Below, in pieces: positions 16,190 through 24,801 of a DNA stretch of 64,000 nucleotides. The position numbers and the translations under genes were made by a program. A model generated the notes under the pieces. It did no database searches. It had not been told where the DNA came from and saw only the letters and a list, made by a program, of their open reading frames with translations. Origin of the DNA: an uncultured Agromyces sp. (GTDB lineage Bacteria; Actinomycetota; Actinomycetes; Actinomycetales; Microbacteriaceae); assembly GCA_913053875.1 (NCBI GenBank), contig CAJXGN010000005.1, positions 62,001 through 126,000 of the forward strand. The letters are read 5' to 3'. The number at the start of each line of letters is the position of its first letter. Within the stretch, counting starts at the first letter, position 1.

Positions 16190-16780
16190 TCAGTCGTCGT
16201 AGCCGCGGGCGACGAGTGCCTCGCCGAACGCGTCGGCCGTCCGCAGCGAGCGCACGATCACGGGCACGGCGATCGCCCGCAGGGACCCGCCGACCCCGCG
16301 CGCACGGCGCGCGTCGATCACCTCGCGCACGATCGCGGCGAGGAGCGGCACGCAGCGGATCGTGAGGGCGAGCACCAGTCCGACGCGCTCCGCATCGATC
16401 CACGGCACGCGGCGCAGCGCCGCCTGCACGGTGTCGAGCAGGGCCTCGACCTTCGTGGTCATGGTGAAGACGGCGGCGAGGGTCACGGCCGTGAGGATGC
16501 GCAGGCCCATCGCCGCTGCATCCGGCCAGGTGCCGAACCAGGCGTGCACCGGCACGGCCACCGCGAGCAGCCACAGCACGGGCGTGACCTGCCGTGCGGT
16601 CTGCCGCAGCGGCAGGTGCGCGAGCGGCACGAGGGCGCACGACAGCGCGAGGGCGACGGCCAGCTGGACCGGGTCGCGCAGCACCGCGAGCACGGTGACG
16701 GCCGCGGCGAGCAGCGCGAGCTTCACGCCCGGCCGCATCCGATGCAGCACCGAGGTGCCCGGCACCGCGAAGCCGATCAC
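16190..16780 (-). CDS. bioN: Biotin ECF transporter transmembrane component (EcfT/BioN)
   Basis: 196 aa from the GTG at 16780. EcfT proteins are the membrane scaffold linking the S component to the ATPases. Hydrophobic helices fill the first 120 residues, followed by the two Ala-Arg-Gly type coupling motifs (DARRARG near residue 155 and LVARGYD at the C-terminus). The start overlaps the ATPase stop by 4 bases. It is the last gene of bioY-ecfA-ecfT. Confidence 0.9.
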   Translation of the reverse strand: MIGFAVPGTSVLHRMRPGVKLALLAAAVTVLAVLRDPVQLAVALALSCALVPLAHLPLRQTARQVTPVLWLLAVAVPVHAWFGTWPDAAAMGLRILTAVTLAAVFTMTTKVEALLDTVQAALRRVPWIDAERVGLVLALTIRCVPLLAAIVREVIDARRARGVGGSLRAIAVPVIVRSLRTADAFGEALVARGYDD

Positions 16781-17457
16781 GCCACGACCTCGCGGTAGGC
16801 CTCGAGCGCGGCGGCCGGCGCGTCGTCGGCGACGATGCGGCCGGCGTCGACCACGAGCACGCGATCGAAGTCGGCCAGGGCGTCGAGGTGGTGCGTGACC
16901 ATCACGAGCTGCTGGGGGAGCGCGGCGAGGTGCTCGCCCACGATGCGCGCGTTGCGGGCGTCGAGCAGGGTGGTCGGCTCGTCGGCGACGAGCACCGCGG
17001 GGCGCGCGACGAGCACCGCCGCGAGTGCGAGCAGCTGCTTCTGGCCGCCGGAGAGCTTGTGCGCGGGCCGGTCGGCGAGGTCGGAGAGACCGAACGTCTC
17101 GAGCGCGTCGTCGACACGTGCGGCCGCCTGGTCGGCCGGCAGCCTGTGCCGGCGCAGGGTGAACGCGACGTCCTCGCGCACGGTCGGCATGACGATCTGG
17201 TTGTCGGGGTCGGTGAAGACGAATCCGACCCGGCGGCGCACCTCGCGGCCCCGGCGGGCGACGTCGAGACCGTCGACGAGCACGCGCCCGGAGGTCGGCT
17301 GCACGAGCCCGTTGACCATGCGCGCGAGCGTGGACTTGCCCGACCCGTTCGCGCCGACGATGCCGATGCGGCGCTCGGCGAGGCGCAGCGAGACGTCCTC
17401 GAGCACGGGCACGTCGCCGTAGCGGTGCGCAACGTGCTCGAAGACGATCTCGGTCAT
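16777..17457 (-). CDS. bioM: Biotin ECF transporter ATP-binding protein (EcfA/BioM)
   Basis: 226 aa. Walker A GANGSGKST at residues 35-43, Q-loop region VGFVFTDPDNQIVMPTV, ABC signature LSGGQKQ near residue 135, Walker B VLVADEPTTLLD and the switch His in MVTHHLD. The VFTDPDNQ segment is characteristic of ECF ATPases. A single ATPase with one EcfT and BioY matches the BioMNY arrangement, in which the ATPase forms a homodimer. ATG at 17457 lies 2 bases after the bioY stop. Confidence 0.93.
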   Translation of the reverse strand: MTEIVFEHVAHRYGDVPVLEDVSLRLAERRIGIVGANGSGKSTLARMVNGLVQPTSGRVLVDGLDVARRGREVRRRVGFVFTDPDNQIVMPTVREDVAFTLRRHRLPADQAAARVDDALETFGLSDLADRPAHKLSGGQKQLLALAAVLVARPAVLVADEPTTLLDARNARIVGEHLAALPQQLVMVTHHLDALADFDRVLVVDAGRIVADDAPAAALEAYREVVA

Positions 17458-17459
17458 GC

Positions 17460-18137
17460 TCAGGAGCGGTCGTCCTGCTGCACCGACGGGTCGGCGACGG
17501 CGGGGCGGCCGGATGCCTCGGGGTCGACGGGTGCGCCCGAGGCATCCGTCTCGGCCTTCGCAGCGGCCCACGGCCACGGCTTCGGCTCGATGATGCCCGG
17601 CCAGGCGCGGTGCACCGCGGATGCGACGAGCACGGTCACGACCACCTTGATGAGGTCGCCCGGGATGAACGCGAGTGCGCCGATCGCGGCGGCGTCGAGC
17701 GGGATGCCGACCGTGACGGCCGTCCACGGGACGCCGATGAGGTAGATCGCGAGGATGCCGCCGATCGCCGTGACGAGCAGGGCCGGCAGGATGCGGTAGC
17801 GGGGGAGGAGGCGCGCGGTGCACCAGCCGATCACGAACGCGCCGAGGATGAACCCGAGCAGGTAGCCGCCGGTCGGGCCGACGAAGACGCCGAGGCCGCC
17901 GCGGCCGCCCGGCAGGATCGGCAGGCCGATGAGCGCGAGCACCACGTAGGTCGTCACGGCGAGCGTGCCCTTGCGCGGCCCGAGGATGGCGCCGGCGAGC
18001 ATGACGCCGAGCGTCTGCAGCGTGATCGGCACACCGAGCGACCCGATCGGGATGGCGCCGGGCAGGCTGAGGCCAGCGATGAGGGCGGCGAAGACCGCGA
18101 TCTGGGCGAGATCGCGGACGGTGGAACGTGAGGACAT
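17460..18137 (-). CDS. bioY: Biotin transporter S component BioY
   Basis: 225 aa. Six hydrophobic helices with the BioY hallmarks: GAIPIGSLGVPITLQTLGVMLAGAILGPRKGT near residues 27-58, and GRGGLGVFVGPTGGYLLGFILGAFVIGW near 77-105, the biotin-binding region. The 50-residue tail is hydrophilic. It is the first gene of a three-gene unit with the ATPase and EcfT, so biotin uptake is a confident assignment. A minus-strand TAGCGT box at 18176-18181 is a plausible -10. Confidence 0.94.
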   Translation of the reverse strand: MSSRSTVRDLAQIAVFAALIAGLSLPGAIPIGSLGVPITLQTLGVMLAGAILGPRKGTLAVTTYVVLALIGLPILPGGRGGLGVFVGPTGGYLLGFILGAFVIGWCTARLLPRYRILPALLVTAIGGILAIYLIGVPWTAVTVGIPLDAAAIGALAFIPGDLIKVVVTVLVASAVHRAWPGIIEPKPWPWAAAKAETDASGAPVDPEASGRPAVADPSVQQDDRS

Positions 18138-18175
18138 GGGCGGGTTCCCGTCGGTCGAGTGGATCGTCGGTTCTC

Positions 18176-18181
18176 ACGCTA
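18176..18181 (-). promoter_or_regulatory. Candidate -10 box (TAGCGT) of the biotin transporter operon
   Basis: It lies 38 bases upstream of the bioY ATG on the minus strand, preceded by GCTGCA, leaving a short leader. No biotin-regulator palindrome was recognised. Confidence 0.4.
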
Positions 18182-18218
18182 TGCAGCGGCGACAGCGCGG
18201 CGCACGGATGCCCGTACA

Positions 18219-18254
18219 AAAACGGGGCCCGGAATTTTCACCCGCGGCCGGGCC
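18219..18254 (-). terminator. Terminator for the 139-aa gene (minus strand)
   Basis: Reading the minus strand, GGCCCGG and CCGGGCC form a 7-bp stem followed by CCGTTTTTG, a rare T5 run for this genome, directly downstream of the stop at 18263. Confidence 0.5.
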
Positions 18255-18262
18255 GCCGTTCG

Positions 18263-18682
18263 CTACGCGGCGTCGGCGGTCTCGAGCTCGTCGGCTGCGA
18301 CGGGCGAGATGTCGGCGACGACGTCGGACTTCGGGGCATCCGTCGGGTCCGCCCAGACGACGAGGGGCTCGGGCGTCCAGCTGAGGGCCATCTCGCTCGT
18401 GCGCGCGGCGTGCTCGGCATCGCCCGTCGCGTGCGCGTCGGCCTGCGTCGCGAGGATCTCGCGGGTCAGCTCCGCCGCGATCTGGTGCGTGACCATTGCG
18501 CGGAAGATGCCGTCGGTGTCGTCGTCGGTGCGGCGGACGAGGGTCCAGTCGCCGGATGCGCCGATGAACTCGGCGAGACGTGCGTTCAGGAGGTCGAAGA
18601 CCTGCTCACCGGTGAGGGTGATCTGCTTCGGCGCCTCGGCGGCTGCGGCTTGCGCCTTGCGGCGCCGACGGCGGCGGAACAT
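18263..18682 (-). CDS. Hypothetical protein, 139 aa
   Basis: No family recognised. It starts MFRRRRRRK, a strongly basic stretch, and has a helical middle (LTGEQVFDLLNARLAEFIG and MVTHQIAAELTREILATQADAHATGD) and an acidic C-terminus. It is soluble with no membrane segment. Coding is supported by a clear GGAAGGGGA ribosome binding site 5 bases before the ATG, high third-position GC and a terminator just downstream. It could be a nucleic-acid-associated protein judging only from the basic tip, which is weak evidence. Confidence 0.7.
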   Translation of the reverse strand: MFRRRRRRKAQAAAAEAPKQITLTGEQVFDLLNARLAEFIGASGDWTLVRRTDDDTDGIFRAMVTHQIAAELTREILATQADAHATGDAEHAARTSEMALSWTPEPLVVWADPTDAPKSDVVADISPVAADELETADAA

Positions 18683-18781
18683 CAGGGTCCCCTTCCGGGA
18701 GTGGAACGACGAGCTGCCACCAGTCTCGTACGCCGGACCGGCGCCACCCCGCCGACACGCCGCCCCTGTGGACGGGCGGCG

Positions 18782-18970
18782 TCAGTCCTCGAGTTCCTCG
18801 AGCGCGCGTTCGTCGGCGACCGTGCCGATCGCGATCGCGAGGCTCGCGCCCCAGGCGACCCACATCAGCAGCAGCCTCCAGTCACGTGGCCCGCTGGCCG
18901 TCGCGCGGACCACGCCGACGCCGCTGATGAGCGAACTGATCACTGCACCGCTGAAGAGGTACTTGCGCAT
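18782..18970 (-). CDS. Small membrane protein, 62 aa
   Basis: Two hydrophobic stretches (residues 5-21 and 33-50: LLLMWVAWGASLAIAIGTV) separated by a charged loop, and an acidic tail. No family recognised. That it is real is supported by a minus-strand TAGCGT box (18977-18982) exactly six bases before the ATG, the geometry of a leaderless gene in this genome. Confidence 0.6.
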   Translation of the reverse strand: MRKYLFSGAVISSLISGVGVVRATASGPRDWRLLLMWVAWGASLAIAIGTVADERALEELED

Positions 18971-18976
18971 GGGCCC

Positions 18977-18982
18977 ACGCTA
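18977..18982 (-). promoter_or_regulatory. -10 box (TAGCGT) for the 62-aa membrane protein
   Basis: Six bases separate it from the ATG at 18970 on the minus strand, with no ribosome binding site between. Confidence 0.45.
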
Positions 18983-19039
18983 CCGCGATGTGTCGCGAGC
19001 CTGAGAGCAACCTTGGAATCCCGTCGCCCGATTCCACCC

Positions 19040-19053
19040 TGACCGATCGGTCA
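19040..19053 (+). promoter_or_regulatory. TetR-type operator TGACCGATCGGTCA
   Basis: A perfect 14-bp palindrome 15 bases before the TetR gene start and directly upstream of its TACGCT -10 box (19057-19062), which ends six bases before the GTG. The position suits autorepression of the TetR-MMPL-YhgE operon. Confidence 0.75.
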
Positions 19054-19068
19054 GCCTACGCTGCTGGG

Positions 19069-19659
19069 GTGACCACGACGACGCCCGAGGCGCGCACCGC
19101 GCCGAGCGACGCGCTGCGCGACACGGCCCTGCGGCACTTCGCCGCGAGCGGATTCGCGGGCGCATCGCTGCAGCAGATCGCCGACGACGCCGGCTACGCC
19201 AAGTCGAGCGTGCTGTACCACTTCGGCTCCAAGGAGGCGTTGCTCGAGGCGGCGATCTCGCCCGCGCTGGAGGCGCTCGAGCACGTGATCGACGAGCTCG
19301 TGGCATCCGACCTCGCCGCCGACGACTGGGTGCGATTCCGCGAGCGGTTCATCGAGATGCTCCTCGCGCACCGACTCGAGGTGTTCACCTTCATCAACCA
19401 CCGGTCGTCATTCGCCGGCGTGCCCGTCTGCACGCGCACCGACGACGTGATCCGCCGCCTCACCGACCTCATCTTCGCCCAGCAGCCGAGCACCGAGGAG
19501 CGCCTGCGCTTCGGCATCGCGCTCGGCGGGGCCGCCTACGCCCTCGTCGCCGGCATGACCTACCGCGACGAGGCCGACTTCGCCGAGGACGACGTGGTCC
19601 GCCGGGCGCTCAACCGCATCGTCGGCGAACTGCTCGAACCCGTCACCGAACAGCGATAA
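19069..19659 (+). CDS. TetR family transcriptional regulator
   Basis: 196 aa from the GTG at 19069. N-terminal helix-turn-helix: ALRHFAASGFAGASLQQIADDAGYAKSSVLYHFGSKEALLEA, residues 18-60, the canonical TetR pattern. The C-terminal ligand domain is helical. The start is chosen because a TACGCT box and a 14-bp palindrome lie immediately before it; a frame opening at 18988 would read through the operator. The MMPL transporter gene begins 10 bases after the stop, so the regulator probably controls its own operon and responds to an exported compound. Confidence 0.9.
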   Translation: MTTTTPEARTAPSDALRDTALRHFAASGFAGASLQQIADDAGYAKSSVLYHFGSKEALLEAAISPALEALEHVIDELVASDLAADDWVRFRERFIEMLLAHRLEVFTFINHRSSFAGVPVCTRTDDVIRRLTDLIFAQQPSTEERLRFGIALGGAAYALVAGMTYRDEADFAEDDVVRRALNRIVGELLEPVTEQR

Positions 19660-19669
19660 GGACAACTCC

Positions 19670-22567
19670 GTGGCACTGCTCCTCCACCGTCTCGGCCGGT
19701 TCTCGTACCGGCGCGCCTGGCTCGTGCTGGTCGGCTGGGTCGTCGTGCTCGGCGCGCTCGTCGGCGGGGGCGTCGCCCTCGGCGGCCAACTGCAGGAGTC
19801 GTACGCGATTCCCGGCACCGAGTCGCAGGACGCGCTCGACACCCTCGAGGCGGTGTTCCCGCAGACCGCGGGCGCGTCGGCGAACGCGATCGTGCAGGCG
19901 CCCGACGGCGGCATCGTCGAATCCGAGCCGTACCGCACGGCGATCGAGGACATGGCCGACGAGCTCGGGGCGCTCGGCGGGGTCGCCTCGGCGACCAGCC
20001 CGTTCGACGAGTACGCCGGCAACGCGGTCTCGGACGACGGGCGCACCGCGTACATCCAGGTGCAGTTCGACGGCCAGGTCACCGACGTGACCGACGCGCA
20101 GATCGAGGCGGTCACCGACACCGCCGAGATCGGCGAGGATGCCGGCCTGCTGGTGGCGTTCGGCGGCGACGTGTTCCAGGAGACCGAGTTCGGCCTCACC
20201 ATCACCGAGGCGTTCGGCGTGCTGTTCGCCGCGGTCGTGCTCGTGGTCACGTTCGGCTCGCTGCTCGCCGCCGGGATGCCGCTGCTCAGTGCGCTCATCG
20301 GCGTGGGCGTGTCGTTCGGCGGCATCTCGATCGCCGCCGCGTTCACCACGGTCTCGAGCACCGCGCCGATGCTCGCCGTCATGATCGGGCTCGCGGTCGG
20401 CATCGACTACGCGCTGTTCATCCTGTCGCGGCATCGCACCCAGCTCGCGCGAGGCGCCGACCCCGAGGACTCTGCGGCCGAAGCGGTCGCCACCGCCGGC
20501 GGGGCCGTCGTGTTCGCCGGGCTCACCGTGATCATCGCGCTGCTCGGCCTGCTCGTCGTGGGCATCCCGTTCCTGTCGGTCATGGGACTCTCTGCCGCCC
20601 TCGCCGTGCTCGTCGCTGTGCTCTGCGCGGTCACGCTGCTGCCGGCCGTCATGGGCCTCGCAGGTCGTCGCCTGGCACCGAAGCCCGGCGGACGCACCGC
20701 GCGCCGGGCGATCGCCGCCGACGAGGGCGGCTCGCGCCCGATGGGCCGCCGCTGGGTCGATGCGGTGCTGAAGGCTCCCGTCGTCGCGGCGCTCGCCGTC
20801 GTGGGCGTGCTCGGCGTCGCCGCCGTCCCGGCGCTGAGCCTCGACCTGAACCTCCCGACGAGCGGTTCGGAGCCCGAGGGCACGCCCGTGCGCGAGGCGT
20901 ACGACCTCATGGCCGACGGCTTCGGGCCGGGCTACAACGGCCCGCTCGTCGTCACCGTCGACATCACGCAGACCACCGACGTCTTCGACGACCTCGACGC
21001 GATCGGCACGCGCCTCGGTCAGCTCGACGGCGTCGAGTACGTCGCCGACGGCATCCCGAACGAGACCGTGGACACCGCGATCATCCGCGTCATCCCCGAG
21101 ACCGCGCCCGACGATCCGGCGACCAAGGAGCTCGTCGGGTCGATCCGCGACCTGGCCCCCGAGATCGAGGCCGAGTACGGCACGCCCATCGCCGTGACCG
21201 GGTACACGGCGGTGTCGATCGACATCTCGAACCGGCTCTCCGACGCGCTCATCCCGTTCGCGCTCATCGTCGTCGGGCTGTCGGTGCTGCTGCTCATGGT
21301 GGTGTTCCGCTCGCTCTACGTGCCGCTCACCGCCGCGCTCGGCTTCCTGCTCTCGGCGTTCGCCGCGATCGGCGCGACCGTCGCGATCTTCCAGTGGGGC
21401 TGGTTCGCCGACCTGCTGCACATCGAGCCCGGCCCGATCCTCAGCTTCCTGCCGATCATCCTCATGGCCGTGCTGTTCGGCCTCGCGATGGACTACCAGG
21501 TGTTCCTGGTCTCGGGCATGCGCGAGGAGTACGTGCGCACCGGCCGGCCGCGCGAGTCGGTCGTGCACGGCTTCCAGCACGCCGCGCGCGTCGTCACGGC
21601 GGCCGCGCTCATCATGTTCTTCGTCTTCTTCGCGTTCGTGCCCGAGGGTTCGGGCGTCATCAAGGGCATCGCCTTCGCGCTCGCCGTGGGCGTCGCGTTC
21701 GACGCGTTCCTCGTGCGCATGACGCTCGTGCCGGCGGCGATGGCGCTCGCCGGGCGAGCCGCCTGGTGGCTGCCCGCGTGGCTCGCGAAGCTGCTGCCCG
21801 ACGTCGACATCGAGGGCGAGGGACTGCGAACGCATCTCGACGACGCGAGCTGGGCGGCGCGCGACGGCGACGCGATCGGGGCGTCGGAGGCCGTGTTCGG
21901 CCTCGACGACGAGCCGATCGGCCCGGTCGACCTGCGCGTGCCCACCGGCGGCGTGCTGCACGTGACGGGTGCGGCCGCATCGCGACGCATCGTCGGCGCG
22001 ACCCTCGCCGGGCGCCTCGAACCGGTCTCCGGCCGAGTGCACGTGCTCGGTGCTCCGCTGCCGTCGGACGCGTCGCGCGCGATGCGCCGCGTGGCCCTCG
22101 TCGACCTGCCCGGAGCATCCGCCGACGGCGATCGGACCGTGCGCGAGATCGTCGCCGAGCGCGCCGACGCGGCGGCCCCGTGGTGGCGCCTGACCGGGTC
22201 GGCCAGGGCGACCGACCGTGCGCTCGACCGCCTGCGAGGTGCCGGCGTCGAGGTGCACCCGGATGCCCCGCTGGCGACCCTCGACCCGGTCGCCCGCGCC
22301 GCCGCGCTCGTCGTCGCCGCGCTCGCCGAGCGCCCCGCGGTGCTCGTCGTAGAACTCGACGACGCGGTGCCCGCAGCACGCCACGCCGAGTGGGCCGAAC
22401 TGCTCGACCGGATGCTGCCGGCGGACGTCACCCTCGTGCTCACCGGCCCGGCTGGCACCGCCGACACGGTGCCCCCGCGACGCGAGCGCCGCGACCTCGA
22501 CCTCACCTCCCAGGCGAACGACGCGCCCGACGCGTTCGCGCACGACCGGAAGGCCAGCCTCCGATGA
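19670..22567 (+). CDS. MMPL (RND-type) transporter with C-terminal degenerate ABC-ATPase-like domain
   Basis: 965 aa. Residues 1-715 form a typical MMPL transporter: two repeats, each with one helix, a large extracytoplasmic loop and five helices. They carry the family signatures GLAVGIDYALFIL near residue 243 and GLAMDYQVFLVSGMREEY near 603. The remaining 240 residues read like an ABC nucleotide-binding domain (GVLHVTG..., LAGRLEPVSGRVHVLGAPL, RRVALVDL, then LVVAALAERPAVLVVELDD). However, the P-loop Gly-Lys-Ser/Thr is gone (TGAAASRRIV) and the ABC signature is missing, so ATP hydrolysis is unlikely. Transport would be proton-driven by family knowledge. GTG start; the stop overlaps the YhgE start (ATGA). 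Confidence 0.9.
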   Translation: MALLLHRLGRFSYRRAWLVLVGWVVVLGALVGGGVALGGQLQESYAIPGTESQDALDTLEAVFPQTAGASANAIVQAPDGGIVESEPYRTAIEDMADELGALGGVASATSPFDEYAGNAVSDDGRTAYIQVQFDGQVTDVTDAQIEAVTDTAEIGEDAGLLVAFGGDVFQETEFGLTITEAFGVLFAAVVLVVTFGSLLAAGMPLLSALIGVGVSFGGISIAAAFTTVSSTAPMLAVMIGLAVGIDYALFILSRHRTQLARGADPEDSAAEAVATAGGAVVFAGLTVIIALLGLLVVGIPFLSVMGLSAALAVLVAVLCAVTLLPAVMGLAGRRLAPKPGGRTARRAIAADEGGSRPMGRRWVDAVLKAPVVAALAVVGVLGVAAVPALSLDLNLPTSGSEPEGTPVREAYDLMADGFGPGYNGPLVVTVDITQTTDVFDDLDAIGTRLGQLDGVEYVADGIPNETVDTAIIRVIPETAPDDPATKELVGSIRDLAPEIEAEYGTPIAVTGYTAVSIDISNRLSDALIPFALIVVGLSVLLLMVVFRSLYVPLTAALGFLLSAFAAIGATVAIFQWGWFADLLHIEPGPILSFLPIILMAVLFGLAMDYQVFLVSGMREEYVRTGRPRESVVHGFQHAARVVTAAALIMFFVFFAFVPEGSGVIKGIAFALAVGVAFDAFLVRMTLVPAAMALAGRAAWWLPAWLAKLLPDVDIEGEGLRTHLDDASWAARDGDAIGASEAVFGLDDEPIGPVDLRVPTGGVLHVTGAAASRRIVGATLAGRLEPVSGRVHVLGAPLPSDASRAMRRVALVDLPGASADGDRTVREIVAERADAAAPWWRLTGSARATDRALDRLRGAGVEVHPDAPLATLDPVARAAALVVAALAERPAVLVVELDDAVPAARHAEWAELLDRMLPADVTLVLTGPAGTADTVPPRRERRDLDLTSQANDAPDAFAHDRKASLR

Positions 22568-24792
22568 CCACCCGACTCGAAGCCGCCCTGGGCCGTACGC
22601 CCGGCCAGCGCCGCACCCGCCTCGCCATCGCCCTCGCGACCGTCGTCGCCGTGCCGCTCGCGGTGGCGGGGCTCGTCACCGCCGCGATCTCCGGGGGCGA
22701 CGACCAGCTCGAGGCGATTCCCGCCGTCGTCGTCAACAACGACGAGTTCGTCACCACGACCGACGCCGACGGCGAGGAGCAGGTGCTGCTCGCCGGGCGC
22801 CTGCTCGTGACCGAGCTGACCGGGCCCGACATGGTCGGATTCGACTGGACCATCTCCAACGACGAGGAGGCGGCCGAGGCGCTCGCCGACGGCGACGCAT
22901 ACGCGGTGCTCACGATCCCCGAGGACTTCTCGGCGTCGGTCGCGACGATCTCGGGGGATGCGCCCGAGCAGGCCGAGCTCACGATCGTGACCGACGACGC
23001 GCACGCCTACCTCACCGGTTCGGTCGCGCAGTCGGTCGGCGACGCGATGTCGAGCGCGTTCGGGCGGGAGATCACCGAGCAGTACCTCGCCGGGCTCTAC
23101 GGCGGGCTCGAGACCACGGCCGATGCACTGGGCGACGCGGCCGACGGTGCGACGCAGCTCGCCGACGGCGTGGACGAGCTCGCCGGCGGCCTCGACGGGC
23201 TCGCGGGCGGGGCGGATGCCACGGCCGACGGCGTGTCCGCCACGGCCGACGGCGCTGCGGCGACCGCGTCGGGCGCGGGGGAGATCGCGGGCGGGGTCGG
23301 CGGCCTCGCGAAGGGACTCGACCAGCTCGCCGGTGGCGTCGGTTCGGCGGCGACGGGCGCAGCGGAGGCGGCATCCGGTGCCCATGCCTACGCCGACGGC
23401 GTCGCGCTGTATGCGTCGGGCGTCGACGGTGTCGCCGACGGCGCTGCGGCGTTCTCGGCCGGCATCTCCGACCCGGCGCACGGGCTCGACGCGCTGACCG
23501 CGGGCGTCACCTCGTACGTGGGCGGCGTGAGCGACGCCGCCGACGGGTTCGGCATGCTCGCGCCGCAGCTCGAGGCCGTGCTCGCCGCGGCCGACGCCGC
23601 CGGCGTGCCCGGGGCGGCGCAGCTGATGGGCGCGCCCACCGCGACTGCGCAGGGGCTCGACGCCCTCGTCGTGGCCGGGGAGACGGGCACGCCCGCGCAG
23701 CCCGGCCTGATCCCGAGCACCGCGGCCGCCGTCGGCGCGACCCAGGCGGGCGCCGCCGACCTCGCCGACGGCGCCGCGCAGGTCTCGGCCGGCTCGGCCG
23801 AGATCACCGGCGGCGCGGACGACCTCGCCGCGGGCGTCGACGGCCTCGCGGCCGGGCTCGGCCAGCTCTCGAGCGCATCGACCGACGCCGCGGGCGGCGC
23901 CAACCAGCTCGCCGGGGGAGCGTTCGCGCTCGCCGACGGCGCCGGTCAGCTCGCGGGCGGCGCGTCGCAGCTCGCCGACGGCGCACGCCAACTCGCGGAC
24001 GGCACGAGCGGCGCGGCATCCGGTGCCTCGGAGCTCTCCACCGGCGCCGGTGCGCTCGCCGACGGCCTCACGGAGGGCGCGGACGAGGCGGCCGCCGTCG
24101 CCGGCATCGACGCCGAGCAGGCCGCCGCCGTGGTCGCCGCGCCGGTCGTCACGACCGCCGAGCGCGCGAACCCCATCGCGTCGGTGGGCGAGGCCGTCGG
24201 CATGTTCTTCGTGCCCGTCGGCCTCTGGGTCGGTGCGCTCGCCATGTTCCTGATCTTCCGGCCCGTGACGGCGGCCGAGCTGCGCAGCACCGCGCCGACC
24301 GGGCGCATCGTCTTCCGCGGCCTCGCGCGGGCGGGCCTCGTCGGCCTCGCCCAGGCCGTGGTCGCGACCGTGCTGCTGCACGTCTCGCTCGGCGTCGGCT
24401 GGGCGATGCTGCCGCAGACCCTCGCGTACGCGGGGCTCATCGCGCTCGTCTTCACGGCGCTGCACGCATTCCTCTCGACGTGGCTCGGCCGGCTCGGCAT
24501 GGTGGTCTCGCTCGTGCTGCTCGCGGTGCAGCTGCTCGCATCGGGCGGGTTGTTCCCCGTCGAGATCCTGAGCGCGCCGTTCCAGGCGATCAGCCCGTTC
24601 CTCCCGCTCACCTGGGCCGTCGCGGGCATGCAGGCGATCGTGTCGGGCGTCGGCGGGTCGGCGGTCGCGATGCCGGCGCTGATCCTCGCCGCGTTCGGCC
24701 TGTTCGCGGTGCTCGGTTCGCTCGCGCTCGTGGCGCGTCGCCGCGGAGCCCGCTCGTTCGGGTTCGCCTCGGCGAGGCTCGCCGACCGCTGA
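22564..24792 (+). CDS. YhgE/Pip family membrane protein
   Basis: 742 aa. One N-terminal helix (LAIALATVVAVPLAVAGLVTAAI), an extracytoplasmic region to about residue 525, then about five helices forming an ABC-2-like membrane domain. The middle is built of imperfect repeats of the type LADGAxQLAxGA (dozens of ADG/AGG units from residue 185 to 510), the hallmark of YhgE/Pip proteins. Such proteins were described as phage-infection receptors in Lactococcus, and many are encoded beside ABC or MMPL exporters. Overlaps the MMPL gene by 4 bases, so the two are translationally coupled. Role in export is inferred. Confidence 0.88.
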   Translation: MTTRLEAALGRTPGQRRTRLAIALATVVAVPLAVAGLVTAAISGGDDQLEAIPAVVVNNDEFVTTTDADGEEQVLLAGRLLVTELTGPDMVGFDWTISNDEEAAEALADGDAYAVLTIPEDFSASVATISGDAPEQAELTIVTDDAHAYLTGSVAQSVGDAMSSAFGREITEQYLAGLYGGLETTADALGDAADGATQLADGVDELAGGLDGLAGGADATADGVSATADGAAATASGAGEIAGGVGGLAKGLDQLAGGVGSAATGAAEAASGAHAYADGVALYASGVDGVADGAAAFSAGISDPAHGLDALTAGVTSYVGGVSDAADGFGMLAPQLEAVLAAADAAGVPGAAQLMGAPTATAQGLDALVVAGETGTPAQPGLIPSTAAAVGATQAGAADLADGAAQVSAGSAEITGGADDLAAGVDGLAAGLGQLSSASTDAAGGANQLAGGAFALADGAGQLAGGASQLADGARQLADGTSGAASGASELSTGAGALADGLTEGADEAAAVAGIDAEQAAAVVAAPVVTTAERANPIASVGEAVGMFFVPVGLWVGALAMFLIFRPVTAAELRSTAPTGRIVFRGLARAGLVGLAQAVVATVLLHVSLGVGWAMLPQTLAYAGLIALVFTALHAFLSTWLGRLGMVVSLVLLAVQLLASGGLFPVEILSAPFQAISPFLPLTWAVAGMQAIVSGVGGSAVAMPALILAAFGLFAVLGSLALVARRRGARSFGFASARLADR

Positions 24793-24801
24793 CGCCTGAA
24801 G

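Noticed and set aside
18988-19068. N-terminally extended TetR start
   Set aside because: It would translate through the 14-bp operator and the -10 box; the GTG at 19069 fits the promoter geometry and the family length.
23150-24120. Regular DNA periodicity that might be mistaken for a repeat array or CRISPR
   Set aside because: It follows from the LADGAxQLAxGA peptide repeats of YhgE/Pip. Units are diverged, in frame and lack spacers. No CRISPR array was seen anywhere in the window.
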